Shown here: positions 52,227 to 60,690 of the stretch, one piece after another
Layout: each line of letters opens with the position of its first letter
How positions within the stretch are numbered: the first letter of the stretch is position 1
Origin: Nitrospirillum amazonense
GTDB lineage: Bacteria > Pseudomonadota > Alphaproteobacteria > Azospirillales > Azospirillaceae
Length of the DNA: 64,000 nt
Assembly: GCF_007828045.1 (NCBI RefSeq)
Contig: NZ_VITN01000001.1
Location: 310,001 to 374,000 of the forward strand
Direction of reading: 5' to 3'
Notes under the pieces: model-generated
Databases searched by the model: none
The model's input: the letters and a program-made list of their open reading frames with translations, nothing else
Told to the model about the DNA's origin: nothing
Program-made: the position numbers and the translations under genes

Positions 52227-54746
52227 TCAGTAAACATCCCGGCGATAGCGGCCCTCGGCCATCAACGCGTCCAGGCGGTCGCGGCCCAGGATGGCTTCCA
52301 GCGCCTGGTCGACGCCGGGCGCCATGCCCTCCAGGCTGCCGCAGACATACAGCGCGGCGCCCCGGTCCACCCAGTCCCGCACCGTGTCGCCCTGGGCCGC
52401 CAGGCGATCCTGGACATAGCCCTCGCCGTCGCGGGAATAGACCAGGTCCACGCGGGCCAGGGTGCCGTCGGCCTGCCAGGCCGCGATCTCCTCGGCATGC
52501 CAGGCGTCGGTGGCGGCACTCCGCTCCCCGAACAGCAGCCAAGCGTCGCCCAGGCCCAGGGCCCGGCGGTGCTTCAGGTGGCCGCGCAGGCCGGCCAGGC
52601 CGGTGCCGGCGCCGATCAGGATCATGGGCACCGCCGCCGCCGGGGCGTGGAAGCCGGGGTTGGCGCGCAGGCGCATCCGCACTTCGCCCCCCACCGCCGC
52701 GCCGGCCGTCAGCCAGCCGGAACCCAGGCCCAGGGTGCCGTCGGGCCGCGTCTGCTGGCGCACCAGCAGATCCACGCGGCCCTCGGCCGGCAGGCTGGCG
52801 ATGGAATAGTCGCGGTGGTGGGCGCCGGTGTCGTTGCCGGGCAGGATCTGGGCGATGTCGCCGGGGGCCCAGTCGGGCGGGGGCTGGTCCAGCGGCTCCA
52901 GCGACAGGTGATAGGCGGGGCCGCCCGGGCTTCCCGGGTTCAGCAGGCGGCGCTCCACCAGGCGCCAGCGGCCATAGGCTTCCGGCGTCCAGTCGGGGGC
53001 GGCGCCGGCGCCAATGCCGCGCAACTGCTCTTGCCACTGGTGCAGGGCCTCGGCGCCATCCCCCGGGGCGTTGGCGTCCACCACCACGGGGTCGAACAGG
53101 CGGGTGGCGCCGCTGTCGCCCAGCCAGCGGTCCAGCGCGCGGCCGAAGCCGCAGAAGGTCTCATACTGCCGGTCACCCAGGGCCAGCACGGCGAACGCCA
53201 CGCCGGTCAGGTCGGCGGGGGCCGCCATGCGCTTGCGGGCGAAGGCGCGGGCGTCGTCCGGCGGCTCCCCCTCGCCATAGGTGCTGGCCACCACCAGCAA
53301 CCGGCCGCACAAGGTCCTGGGGTCCAGCTTGGCCAGCGGCAGCACCTGGGGCGCCAGGCCACCGTCGCGCAGCGCGCCCGCCGTGCGCCAGGCCAGCTGT
53401 TCCGCCGTGCCGGTCTGGCTGGCGTAGGCGATGGTCAGGGTGGTGCTGGCGGTGGAGGGGATCGCGGAAGCCCCGTCCAGGATGGCCCCATCTTGGGCGC
53501 CATCCCGGGCCAGGCGCACCGCCTTCTTCTTGCGGCGGCGGTCCAGGTACATCAGCAGGCCGGTGATGGTGAACAGGGGCATGGCCCCGGCCGCGGCCAT
53601 GAACACCACGGCCCCCCCGGTGCCGAAATAGGTGCCCCGGTGCACGGTCAGCACCCCGGCCAGCAGCTGGGCGCCCAGCGCCTTGTCGGCGTAATGGCTC
53701 TCGGACGTCACCTGGCCCGTGGCGGTGTCCAGCACCATCTCGTCATAGGCCTGGTCCGCCGGCGCGCCCTGGGGGCGATAGCGCACGCGGGTGGGGCCGC
53801 CCGCCTTGCCCGGCGGGGTCAGCAGCGCCATGGCGTAGTGATCGCCCTCGCGCGCCAGGAAGGCGGCCCAGGCGGTATCGACCAGGATGGGGCCGGCGTC
53901 GCCCTTGCCCCGCTCCCGCCCGCCCTTCCCGCCTTTCGGGCCTTCCTCGCGCGCCGGCAGCGGCTGGCCGGTCAGCAGCCGGGTGGCGCCGTCGCGGTAC
54001 CAGTCGTACGACCACCACAGGCCGGTCAGGCCGATGACCAGGTAGACCAGCAGCACCCAGGTGCCGATGACGGCATGCAGCGACCACAGGAAGGCGCGGC
54101 CCCTGGCCCCCGTGTCCAGCGCCAGCCAGGCCCGCCAGTCCAGCGGCCGGCGGGGCCAGCGCAGGTATAGGCCCGAGACGCAGAAGAACAGCAGGGCCAT
54201 CACGGCGGCGCCCGTGATCTGCCGGCCCAAGCCGTCGCCGTTGCCGGGCAGGGCCAGCCAGCGGTGCAGCCGCCGGACGAAGGCGAAGAACTCCTCCCCC
54301 GTGGCGCGGCCCAGCACCGTGCCGTCATAGGGGTCGATATAGGCGCGCTCCCCCCGGTTGCCGCCCATCCCGCCGGCGAACAGCACGCGCGCCGCCTCAT
54401 CCTTGCGGGCGGACAGGAACACGCCCTCCACCCGTGTGTCGGGCCGCTGCTCGCGCACCCGGGCCAGCAGGGCGTCGGGCGTCAGCACCGGCACCGCGCG
54501 CGGCGCCACCGTAATCACGCCGGGGCTCAGCGCCCGCATGATCTGGTCCTCAAAGCTCATGGTGGCGCCGGTGATGCCCATCAGGGCCAAGACGAAGCCC
54601 AGCGTGATGCCCAGCAGCCAGTGCAGCTGGTAGACCACCCACCGCCCGGTGAGGCCCGCCGGCAACCGGCGCGCCTCACCGGGCGCACGAATGCTCTGGC
54701 TGGCCACGGCGTCGCCGCCGGCCTGATTTCTGGTCACGCTGGTCAC
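52227..54746 (-). CDS. PepSY membrane-flavodoxin-FNR fusion reductase
   Basis: An 839-aa fusion. The N-terminal ~390 residues are a PepSY-associated membrane protein with about four membrane segments and His-containing loops (YQLHWLLGITLGFVLALMGI, FVRRLHRWLALPG, SLHAVIGTWVLLVYLVIGLTG, VLTVHRGTYFG). A flavodoxin-like domain follows (TLTIAYASQTGTAEQLAWRT, VVASTYGEGEPPDDA, AVLALGDRQYETFCGFGR), then a ferredoxin-NADP reductase-like module with the FAD motif RDYSIASLP and the nucleotide motifs ILIGAGTGLAGLRGHL and AALYVCGSLEGMAPGV. It would pass electrons from NADPH across the inner membrane, as proposed for ferric-siderophore reduction. The start is uncertain; GTG 54746 lies 8 nt after GGGGGAC, while the frame is open to a TTG at 54788. 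Confidence 0.88.
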   Translation of the reverse strand: MTSVTRNQAGGDAVASQSIRAPGEARRLPAGLTGRWVVYQLHWLLGITLGFVLALMGITGATMSFEDQIMRALSPGVITVAPRAVPVLTPDALLARVREQRPDTRVEGVFLSARKDEAARVLFAGGMGGNRGERAYIDPYDGTVLGRATGEEFFAFVRRLHRWLALPGNGDGLGRQITGAAVMALLFFCVSGLYLRWPRRPLDWRAWLALDTGARGRAFLWSLHAVIGTWVLLVYLVIGLTGLWWSYDWYRDGATRLLTGQPLPAREEGPKGGKGGRERGKGDAGPILVDTAWAAFLAREGDHYAMALLTPPGKAGGPTRVRYRPQGAPADQAYDEMVLDTATGQVTSESHYADKALGAQLLAGVLTVHRGTYFGTGGAVVFMAAAGAMPLFTITGLLMYLDRRRKKKAVRLARDGAQDGAILDGASAIPSTASTTLTIAYASQTGTAEQLAWRTAGALRDGGLAPQVLPLAKLDPRTLCGRLLVVASTYGEGEPPDDARAFARKRMAAPADLTGVAFAVLALGDRQYETFCGFGRALDRWLGDSGATRLFDPVVVDANAPGDGAEALHQWQEQLRGIGAGAAPDWTPEAYGRWRLVERRLLNPGSPGGPAYHLSLEPLDQPPPDWAPGDIAQILPGNDTGAHHRDYSIASLPAEGRVDLLVRQQTRPDGTLGLGSGWLTAGAAVGGEVRMRLRANPGFHAPAAAVPMILIGAGTGLAGLRGHLKHRRALGLGDAWLLFGERSAATDAWHAEEIAAWQADGTLARVDLVYSRDGEGYVQDRLAAQGDTVRDWVDRGAALYVCGSLEGMAPGVDQALEAILGRDRLDALMAEGRYRRDVY

Positions 54747-54996
54747 GGTCACGTCCCCCGGGCGACGTCCCACCGCCCGATATTGCAAATCACTCGCAAC
54801 TCTTATAGCGGGCAGACGGGACGTTGGGAAGGGGCGTTGGTCGGGGGTGGTGTGGGAGGTTCTGACGGCGGTAGCGGCGGCCTTGGCGCGGCGCCGACAA
54901 ATCGCTCGCCAAGTTCAATTGCGCGGCGGGTCGACCTTTCTCGACAGTATAGCCAAGAAGTGAAGCAGGAAGACGCCCCGGCGGATGCGGGATTTA

Positions 54997-55440
54997 TCAT
55001 CCGGGGCGTGGAAAAATTATCTTATTGCTTCCCCAGGATGAACAAGCGTCGCCGGATAAAGCATGTTTGTGGCAGGCTTGAACGCTCGCTTCGTAGCTGA
55101 TGCCGTAATCGACCTCCACGTTATAGGCGCAGCGCGGCAAAGGACGGCCTTCATTGGTGTAGTATCCACAATTTTTACCGAAATCGATTTCCTTTATAAT
55201 AAAGGGTGTTTTACCCGCTTCACCGAAGCGGATGTGGACAGCGTCCCTGCAAGAGGCCGGGCCCAAGAACTCCCACGCAATCTGCAAATGTATCTTTCCA
55301 GGGTTCACGCCAGGGCCGTTGGCCCAAGACACCCTCGGTTGGAATTTTCTGCATTCATTACCGGCGGTGGCTGCTGTCACTGAAATTGTGGTGAGAGTCG
55401 TGGCCAATGTAACAATCGTTGCAAGGCGCCTCGCAGTCAT
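54997..55440 (-). CDS. small secreted Cys-containing protein, unknown function
   Basis: I do not recognise this 147-aa protein. The ATG at 55440 is chosen because GAGG lies about 9 nt upstream and it gives a proper signal peptide (MTARRLATIVTLATTLTTIS, then VTAATAGN). The frame is open for 110 further codons with no ribosome site or protein character. The mature part has six Cys (NECRK, ASCRD, KNCGYY, RCAYN, QACHK, DACSS), likely disulfide-bonded, and ends KIIFPRPG. Surrounding DNA from about 54.9 to 56.8 kb is more AT-rich than the rest of the window, which may mean later acquisition. Confidence 0.65.
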   Translation of the reverse strand: MTARRLATIVTLATTLTTISVTAATAGNECRKFQPRVSWANGPGVNPGKIHLQIAWEFLGPASCRDAVHIRFGEAGKTPFIIKEIDFGKNCGYYTNEGRPLPRCAYNVEVDYGISYEASVQACHKHALSGDACSSWGSNKIIFPRPG

Positions 55441-55988
55441 CTTGGAGCCTCGCTTCCACACATCCGATTTTAAATGAATTAACGGAATGCCCTTTATTCC
55501 AGCCATGGTAGTCCTCCAACGGACAGTTTTCCCATATTCGAAATCTGCGAAAGGGATTGCATGGCTTCTCTTTCCGAATGGATAGGGGCTGCCTTGCATT
55601 CGGGCAGGATGATAGGCTATGCGCGAGCTTAATAAGAGCGGGAATAAGTGAGTAAATCCACACGCTATAATATTTATTCCCATATTTATTTTGACTATAT
55701 GCTTAAGAGGCGTAACCGCTTGAACGGTGCCATGGGATGCAAAAGGGGCCATTGCTACCCCCGATCCCACAATTTTCCATGAATTGCGAGGGTGGCGGCG
55801 TCAGGGCTATTGCATTGTGTCCGATGACGGATCTTGCGAAGGCGTCGGACCATCCGGAGCGTTTACCTTTCTCCGGATAGAGGTTCGGGCCTTGCGGACG
55901 TCGAGGGCGACTTTTCTGGTGATGACGCGGTCTTTGGGTCCGTGGTCTTTGCGGGCGCGCGGCGTTCATGTCTGGTGGTGGACCAAAC
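55441..55988. other. AT-richer gap without a supported gene
   Basis: About 550 bp between the small secreted protein and the DUF2145 gene. Overlapping open frames exist on both strands, but none has a ribosome site, signal peptide or recognisable sequence. I see no repeat or clear regulatory palindrome. Its lower GC content matches the neighbouring small genes. Confidence 0.4.
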
Positions 55989-56795
55989 TCAATCGGGCTG
56001 AACGGTGAACGCTTGGGAACCGGCGTCATATTCGCGTACGAAGTCGGAAATCCGCTCGAAGGTCGCGGTGACGGGCGTGCCGGCCTGATCCGAGGTGGAT
56101 ACGCCGGCCATGAACATAGACCCGACCAAAAGCTTGAGCGGGCTGACGGTGACCGGCTGGGCGGTGAAATAGGCGTTTTCCGCCGCTTTGATCTTTGCGA
56201 TGTCGCCGGTCCGGTAAATCGCCGCGGTTATGACATCGAGCACGAACTCCGTGCAGTTCTGTCGCCCAAGTGTATAGGGGTTGGCGATAACCGAATAATG
56301 GGGATCGTGCAGGCGGGCGTAGGTCGAGGACCGGATGACGTCCAGGATCCGGTCCTGCAGTTTTTCCGATGGTATGAGGATTCCGGCCTCTAGCGCGTGC
56401 ACGCCCGAGAAGAAATCGCTTGGGTAATCTTGCACGAGGTCGCTGCGCTCTGGATGGGCGTCCTCCTGATACAAGTTGTACATGGCATAGCCTGGAACGG
56501 TCTGCCCGTCGGATGTCGTGATCTGCGAATAAACGGCAAATCCGACGTGGGAGTAATGGAAGCCATCGGGAACCTGGTCGAGCGGTACCCCGACCCTACC
56601 GACGATCGCCACGCGGGCTCCCGTTGCCGCGAGCGTTTTCTCGACCTTTTTCGCAAATGTCGCGATTTCATCCGAGCTGAACGGGGTCTCATCAGCGGTG
56701 CCACGGCCACTTGAGCTGTGGCCCGGACTGGCTGCAGAGGCGGTTGATGTCAAAAGAAAAAAGAGGAAAAGGATCCGCGCGGAAAAGCCCCTCAT
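55989..56795 (-). CDS. DUF2145 family periplasmic protein
   Basis: A 268-aa protein with a signal peptide (MRGFSARILFLFFLLTSTAS-AAS). The mature sequence matches the DUF2145 pattern: ARVAIVGRVGVPLDQVPDGF, HYSHVGFAVYSQI, YAMYNLYQED, VQDYPSDFFSGV and NPYTLGRQNCTEFVLDVI. The conserved His (HYSHVG) and Cys (QNCTEF) suggest an NlpC/P60-like peptidase fold, though this is not established for the family. The start at 56795 is preferred because AGGA and GGAG precede it; ATG 56807 (MEQEMRGF) is an alternative. The lipoprotein gene lies 50 bp upstream on the same strand. Confidence 0.82.
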   Translation of the reverse strand: MRGFSARILFLFFLLTSTASAASPGHSSSGRGTADETPFSSDEIATFAKKVEKTLAATGARVAIVGRVGVPLDQVPDGFHYSHVGFAVYSQITTSDGQTVPGYAMYNLYQEDAHPERSDLVQDYPSDFFSGVHALEAGILIPSEKLQDRILDVIRSSTYARLHDPHYSVIANPYTLGRQNCTEFVLDVITAAIYRTGDIAKIKAAENAYFTAQPVTVSPLKLLVGSMFMAGVSTSDQAGTPVTATFERISDFVREYDAGSQAFTVQPD

Positions 56796-56847
56796 TTCCT
56801 GCTCCATAGCCAACGCATCCGACAACCAATTCACCTGACGTGCGGGG

Positions 56848-57204
56848 TTATTTTTCCAGCGCGGCGTTGGGCGGGACGACGGTGATCGTCTGGTCCGTGA
56901 CGGGCAGCGCCTTTCCCGACGGGGCCGATGCGGCGGCCATCGACGTTTTGGCCATGGCCGCGCTGGCGTTGCCCACGCCGCCCGATACCGCGCCCCCCAC
57001 TGCCAGGGGGACGGAGGACGCGCCCAACGCCGCCTGGCCAGAGGCGGCGACGGCGTGCGCGGCGCTGCTACTTGCCAATGCACCCGCCTGCGAGGCTTGT
57101 TTAAGGGCGACGGCGGTATTCGAATTATCACCCGCGCAACCCGTGACGGTGACGGCGGCGATCAGCCCAAGGCCCGTTAGGCCGGTGATTTTGATTTTTG
57201 ACAT
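56848..57204 (-). CDS. small Ala-rich lipoprotein
   Basis: A 118-aa lipoprotein. The signal sequence MSKIKITGLTGLGLIAAVTV ends in the lipobox VTGC, so Cys23 should carry the lipid. The mature part is Ala/Ser/Gly-rich with few charges (LKQASQAGALASSSAAHAVA) and ends VTDQTITVVPPNAALEK. Small lipoproteins of this kind often accompany DUF2145 genes, and here the two are 50 bp apart. Two TetR-type operators lie just upstream, so expression of both is likely under the divergent TetR gene. Confidence 0.8.
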   Translation of the reverse strand: MSKIKITGLTGLGLIAAVTVTGCAGDNSNTAVALKQASQAGALASSSAAHAVAASGQAALGASSVPLAVGGAVSGGVGNASAAMAKTSMAAASAPSGKALPVTDQTITVVPPNAALEK

Positions 57205-57225
57205 CCGCTGCTCCAGCGTTAAAAT

Positions 57226-57268
57226 TGAACAACGTTCAGATAGATATCCTCATTATGAACGCCGTTCA
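57226..57268. promoter_or_regulatory. two TetR-type operators
   Basis: TGAAC-AAC-GTTCA (57226-57238) and TGAAC-GCC-GTTCA (57256-57268) are 13-bp perfect inverted repeats whose centres are 30 bp apart, about three helical turns. They sit between the lipoprotein start (57204) and the tetR start (57289), so one regulator can control both. Confidence 0.82.
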
Positions 57269-57288
57269 ATATATTTCTTGGAGTCCCT

Positions 57289-57885
57289 ATGGCCAGACGA
57301 TCCGATCATTCCCGCGAAGAGTTGGCGGCGCTTGTGCTGCAGGCGGCGCGCAAAATCGTGGTGGAAGAGGGCGCCGAGGCCGTGACCATGCGCAAGATGG
57401 GCGCCTTGATCGGCTATGCGCCCGGCAGCATCTACAACGCCGTCGGCGATCTCGACGCGGTGCTGCGCCAGGTCAACGCGATGACGCTGAAGCAGATGGC
57501 CGATCAACTTGACGCCGTCGTGGCCACTCATGGGCCGGGTACAATCGAGAACGCCTTGGCGATCGCCGAAAGCTATGTCGACTTCGTCCTGAAGAACCCG
57601 AACCTCTGGACGGCCCTGCTGAATCGGCCACCCCAGCCGGGAGAAGCCGTTCCCGATTCCTATTCCCGGCCGCGTGCGCGTCTGATCGAGATCGTCGCCA
57701 CGGCGATCGCCCCGCTGGTCACCGACATCGTGGCAAGGCAGAGGGCGGTCGTTGCCCTCTGGGCTGCTTTGCAGGGGGTCGCGTCGCTTGCAAGTGGGGG
57801 CAATTACGAGTTTCTGGCCCGGGACATTGACCCCAAGGACATCGCCCGATCCATCGTCAAGCGGTACCTGACGGGGCTTGACTAA
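57289..57885 (+). CDS. TetR-family regulator
   Basis: A 198-aa regulator. The N-terminal HTH is SREELAALVLQAARKIVVEE, then VTMRKMGALIGYAPGSIYNAVGDLDAVL, with the recognition helix around APGSIYNAV. The ligand-binding C-terminal half (TetR_C-like, AIAESYVDFVLKNPNLWTALLN, QRAVVALWAALQGVASLAS) is helical. The ATG follows GGAG by 6 nt. It is divergent from the lipoprotein and DUF2145 genes with two operators in the 84-bp gap, so it probably represses itself and them. The inducer is unknown. Confidence 0.9.
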   Translation: MARRSDHSREELAALVLQAARKIVVEEGAEAVTMRKMGALIGYAPGSIYNAVGDLDAVLRQVNAMTLKQMADQLDAVVATHGPGTIENALAIAESYVDFVLKNPNLWTALLNRPPQPGEAVPDSYSRPRARLIEIVATAIAPLVTDIVARQRAVVALWAALQGVASLASGGNYEFLARDIDPKDIARSIVKRYLTGLD

Positions 57886-57989
57886 AGCCCTTCGGCGTCT
57901 GTCGACGCGCTGGAAATCTGAAATAGCGACGAGAATTCTGGCCGGGGACGGTCCCGGGGGTGGCTCGGTATTAAGCCAAAGAAAATTAT

Positions 57990-58013
57990 ATCATCGCTTA
58001 TATAAGTGGTGAT
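57990..58013. promoter_or_regulatory. MarR-type operator over promoter
   Basis: A 24-bp imperfect palindrome centred on CTTATATAAG, with outer arms ATCATCG and TGGTGAT, ends 11 bp before the MarR start codon. Its AT-rich core overlaps the likely promoter, so autorepression is expected. Confidence 0.7.
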
Positions 58014-58024
58014 ATGGTCACCGC

Positions 58025-58552
58025 ATGAAACAGGGATTGGGAACTCAACTGCGCCATCTGATCGAACTGCTGGACGGGGCGGTCGATGCCGCCTATGGCG
58101 AGGCGGGGCTGGCTTACCGGCCGCGCTACACGCCCGTCATGCGGGTGCTGGCGGCGCACGGCAGCCTGACGGTGGGGCGTATCGCGGAACTGGCCGGCAT
58201 CACCCAGCCGGCCGTGACGCAGACCCTGGCGCTGATGAAGGCCGACAAGCTGGTGTCCATCACCGCCAGCGACAGCGACGCGCGCCAGCGCGTGGTGCGG
58301 CTGAGCGCGCATGGCGTGTCGCTGCTGGACCGCCTGCGGGACTGTTGGGACGCCACCCGCCAGGCCGCCGACAGCCTGGACGCCGAGCTGCCCTATCCCT
58401 TGTCCCTTTGCCTGCACGAAGCCATCGAGGCCCTGCGGCGGCAGTCGTTCGGCGACCGCATCCGCGCCGCGCGGCGCGGGCAGGCCGATGCTCACTCGCG
58501 GCCCGACACCGCCCCTGACCTGGCCCCATCCCCCCACTTGGAAAGCGAATGA
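58025..58552 (+). CDS. MarR-family regulator
   Basis: A 175-aa regulator. The winged helix shows YTPVMRVLAAHGSLTVGRIAELAGITQPAVTQTLALMKADKLVSI, with recognition helix TQPAVTQTLALM and a wing containing SDSDARQRVVRLSAHG. The C-terminal tail after residue 150 is longer than usual and Arg/Pro-rich. The stop overlaps the start of the CPBP protease gene (ATGATG/TGA), so the two are co-expressed. It probably regulates its own operon through the palindrome at 57990; the ligand is unknown. Confidence 0.87.
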   Translation: MKQGLGTQLRHLIELLDGAVDAAYGEAGLAYRPRYTPVMRVLAAHGSLTVGRIAELAGITQPAVTQTLALMKADKLVSITASDSDARQRVVRLSAHGVSLLDRLRDCWDATRQAADSLDAELPYPLSLCLHEAIEALRRQSFGDRIRAARRGQADAHSRPDTAPDLAPSPHLESE

Positions 58553-59415
58553 TGGATCACACTTTGGCCCTGGCCGCCCCCCGCCCCAGCTTCGCCCTGC
58601 GGGTGATGGCCCACCCGGTGACGCGCATCCTCATCGGCACGCTGCTTACCTTCGCGCCGGTGCCGCTGATCATGATCCTCACCGCCAAGCTGGTGGATAA
58701 GCCCTATCGCGTGGTGTGGCCGCAGCTGCTGGCGGCCGCCTTCGTCTGGCTGGGCTATCGCTTTTATGTGCGGCGGATCGAGGGGCGCCCGATGGCGGAG
58801 CTGGCGCTGCCGCAGGCGCCGCGCGAACTGGGCCTGGGCCTGCTGCTGGGGGTCGCCCTGGTGTCCGCCGTTTTCGGGCTGCTGGCCGCGCTCGGCGTGT
58901 ACCGGGTCGATGGGGTCAATGGCGTGAGCCTGGCCCTGCTGCCGCCCCTGGCCGAATTGGTGCTGGTCGCCCTGGCGGAGGAGGTGGTGTTTCGCGGCAT
59001 CGTGTTCGGCGTGACCGAGCGGGCGCTGGGCAGCCGTGCCGCCCTCGCCCTCTCCGCCCTGCTGTTCGGCCTGATGCACCTGCCCAACGAAGGCATCTCC
59101 GTTCTGGCGGTGGCCGCCGGTTGCGCCTACGGCGTGCTGCAGGCCGCGATCTATATGAAGACGCGCCGCCTGTGGCTGTGCGTGGGCAGCCATATCGGCT
59201 GGAATTACACGGTGGGCCAGGTGTTCTCCACCACGGTGTCGGGCCACGCGGTCACTGCCGGCCTGGTGCGCGGGGAGCTGGCCGGGGCGCCGTGGCTGAC
59301 CGGCGGCGCCTTCGGGGTCGAGGGCTCGCTGATCTCGCTGGTGGTGATCACCGTCGCCGCCCTGGCCTGGCTGCGCCCGGCCCTCAAGCACCCAACCCTC
59401 AAGCACCCGGCCTGA
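58549..59415 (+). CDS. CPBP-family intramembrane metalloprotease
   Basis: A 288-aa polytopic protein of the CPBP (Abi/CAAX) family. The three signature motifs are present in order: EEVVFRG with Glu144, Glu145 and Arg149; FGLMHLPN with the conserved His; and HIGWN near residue 215. These residues bind the metal and form the active site inside the membrane. Some relatives process peptides or give immunity to bacteriocins; the substrate here is unknown. Two ATGs in a row (58549 and 58552) overlap the marR stop codon. Confidence 0.9.
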   Translation: MMDHTLALAAPRPSFALRVMAHPVTRILIGTLLTFAPVPLIMILTAKLVDKPYRVVWPQLLAAAFVWLGYRFYVRRIEGRPMAELALPQAPRELGLGLLLGVALVSAVFGLLAALGVYRVDGVNGVSLALLPPLAELVLVALAEEVVFRGIVFGVTERALGSRAALALSALLFGLMHLPNEGISVLAVAAGCAYGVLQAAIYMKTRRLWLCVGSHIGWNYTVGQVFSTTVSGHAVTAGLVRGELAGAPWLTGGAFGVEGSLISLVVITVAALAWLRPALKHPTLKHPA

Positions 59416-59442
59416 CGTGTGCCCCCCGAAGGGGAGCACACG
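59416..59442. terminator. hairpin between convergent genes
   Basis: CGTGTGC and GCACACG pair, with an inner CCCC/GGGG extension and a small loop, between the CPBP gene and the SDR gene. Likely a two-way terminator. Confidence 0.65.
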
Positions 59443-59457
59443 GGCGGGACGTGCCGC

Positions 59458-60204
59458 TCAGCGCAGGCCGCCGCTGGCGGTCAACCGTTCACCGGTCAGC
59501 CAGCGCGCGTCGTCGGAGGCGAGGAAGACGGCCACGGCGGCGATGTCGTCCGGCCGGCCGATACGGCCCAGCGGGGTTTGCGCCACGAAGCCGTGTTCGA
59601 TGTCGGAACCGACGACCCCGGCGGTGTGCGTGCCCTCGGTCTCCACCAGGCCCGGGTTGATGGCGTTGACCCGGATCTTGCGCGGGCCCAGTTCTTTGGC
59701 CAGCACGCCGGTGATGACGTCCACCGCGCCCTTGGTTCCGGTGTAGACGGCCGAGGTCGGCATCAGCACGCTGGTGACGGCGGACGAGATGTTGATGATG
59801 CTGCCACCCTCGCCCAGGTGCTTCGCGGCCGCTTGGGTGGTCAGCAGCAGGCCCAGCACGTTGACGTCGAAGATGCGGCGGTAGTGTTCCTCGGTCACCT
59901 CCTCGATGGCGGCGAATTCATAAACGCCGGAGTTGTTGACCAGGATGTCCAGGCGGCCGAATTCCTTGACCGCCGCGTCGATCAGGCCCTGCGCCTGGTC
60001 CGCCTTGGTGACATCGCCCTGCACGGCGAGGGCCTTGCCGCCGGCCGCCGCGACCGCCTGGACCACCACGTCCGCGCCGGCCTTGCTCGATGCGTAGTTG
60101 ACCACCACGGCGGCGCCCTCCGCCGCCAGCGCCTTGGCGATGCCGGCGCCGATACCCTTGGAGGCGCCCGTCACCACGGCGACCTTACCGGTAAGCTTTC
60201 CCAT
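59458..60204 (-). CDS. classical short-chain dehydrogenase/reductase
   Basis: A 248-aa SDR. The cofactor motif is VAVVTGASKGIGAGIAKALA, followed by NYASSK after strand 2 (suggesting NADPH), LVNNSGVYEF, SIINISSAVTS, and the catalytic Tyr-x3-Lys in VYTGTKGAVDV. It ends GRIGRPDDIAAVAVFLASD...LTASGGLR, typical of the glucose-1-dehydrogenase/FabG-like group. The substrate is unknown. The ATG at 60204 is chosen by the family start; the frame is open further, but without a ribosome site. It is divergent from an ArsR-type regulator with a palindrome between them. Confidence 0.9.
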   Translation of the reverse strand: MGKLTGKVAVVTGASKGIGAGIAKALAAEGAAVVVNYASSKAGADVVVQAVAAAGGKALAVQGDVTKADQAQGLIDAAVKEFGRLDILVNNSGVYEFAAIEEVTEEHYRRIFDVNVLGLLLTTQAAAKHLGEGGSIINISSAVTSVLMPTSAVYTGTKGAVDVITGVLAKELGPRKIRVNAINPGLVETEGTHTAGVVGSDIEHGFVAQTPLGRIGRPDDIAAVAVFLASDDARWLTGERLTASGGLR

Positions 60205-60255
60205 GTTTTCCGTTCCCTTTTGACTCGGGTAGCCGGAGGATGCCGGCTTTGTCCC

Positions 60256-60278
60256 ATAGTTCGGAATATCGGAACTAT
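60256..60278. promoter_or_regulatory. ArsR-type operator
   Basis: Inverted repeat ATAGTTC-N9-GAACTAT in the 111-bp gap between the SDR and ArsR genes. Size and position suit a site for the adjacent ArsR-family regulator. Confidence 0.68.
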
Positions 60279-60315
60279 TGAAGCGGGCAACAAGCCCCCT
60301 CATATTAAAAAAATC

Positions 60316-60645
60316 ATGAGGCCCTTATCCCACCCCGCGGTCGCGGACATGCGACCGGAAGCCATCCTTCACGCCCTGTCCGATCCCGTGCGCGCGGCGA
60401 TCTTCACCCAGATTTCTGGGCAGGGCTGTGTGCAGGCGTGCTCGGAGGTCGCGATGGTGGGCGACAGGGCCATCCCCAAATCCTCGCTGTCCCACCACAT
60501 CAAGGTGCTGCGCGAGGCCGGCCTGATCCGGTGCGAGCGGCACGGCGTGGAAATGCGCAACCATTCGCGCTGTTCCGAGGTGGATCAGCGCTTCCCGGGC
60601 CTTATCGCGGCGATCCTGGGCGCCTACGCCCTGGTCGGGGTGTAA
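60316..60645 (+). CDS. ArsR-family regulator
   Basis: A 109-aa winged-helix regulator. The core reads EAILHALSDPVRAAIFTQIS, then IPKSSLSHHIKVLREAGLIRCERHGVEMRN, with the recognition helix SSLSHHIKVLREAGL. Cys residues (QGCVQACSEV and CERHG) are present, but the classic metal-binding ELCVCDL motif is absent, so metal sensing is not indicated. It probably represses the divergent SDR gene. ATG at 60316; the longer open frame to the left is antisense to the SDR gene. Confidence 0.85.
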   Translation: MRPLSHPAVADMRPEAILHALSDPVRAAIFTQISGQGCVQACSEVAMVGDRAIPKSSLSHHIKVLREAGLIRCERHGVEMRNHSRCSEVDQRFPGLIAAILGAYALVGV

Positions 60646-60690
60646 GGAAACATCGCCCTCCATCGGCGCCCCCATCGGCGCCGCTCCCCG

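Noticed and set aside
52068-54170. 700-aa open frame on the plus strand
   Set aside because: It is antisense to the PepSY-flavoprotein gene, which has clear domains on the minus strand.
55703-56029. Open frame of 108 aa upstream of the DUF2145 end
   Set aside because: Pro/Arg-rich sequence without a ribosome site or signal peptide, overlapping other frames.
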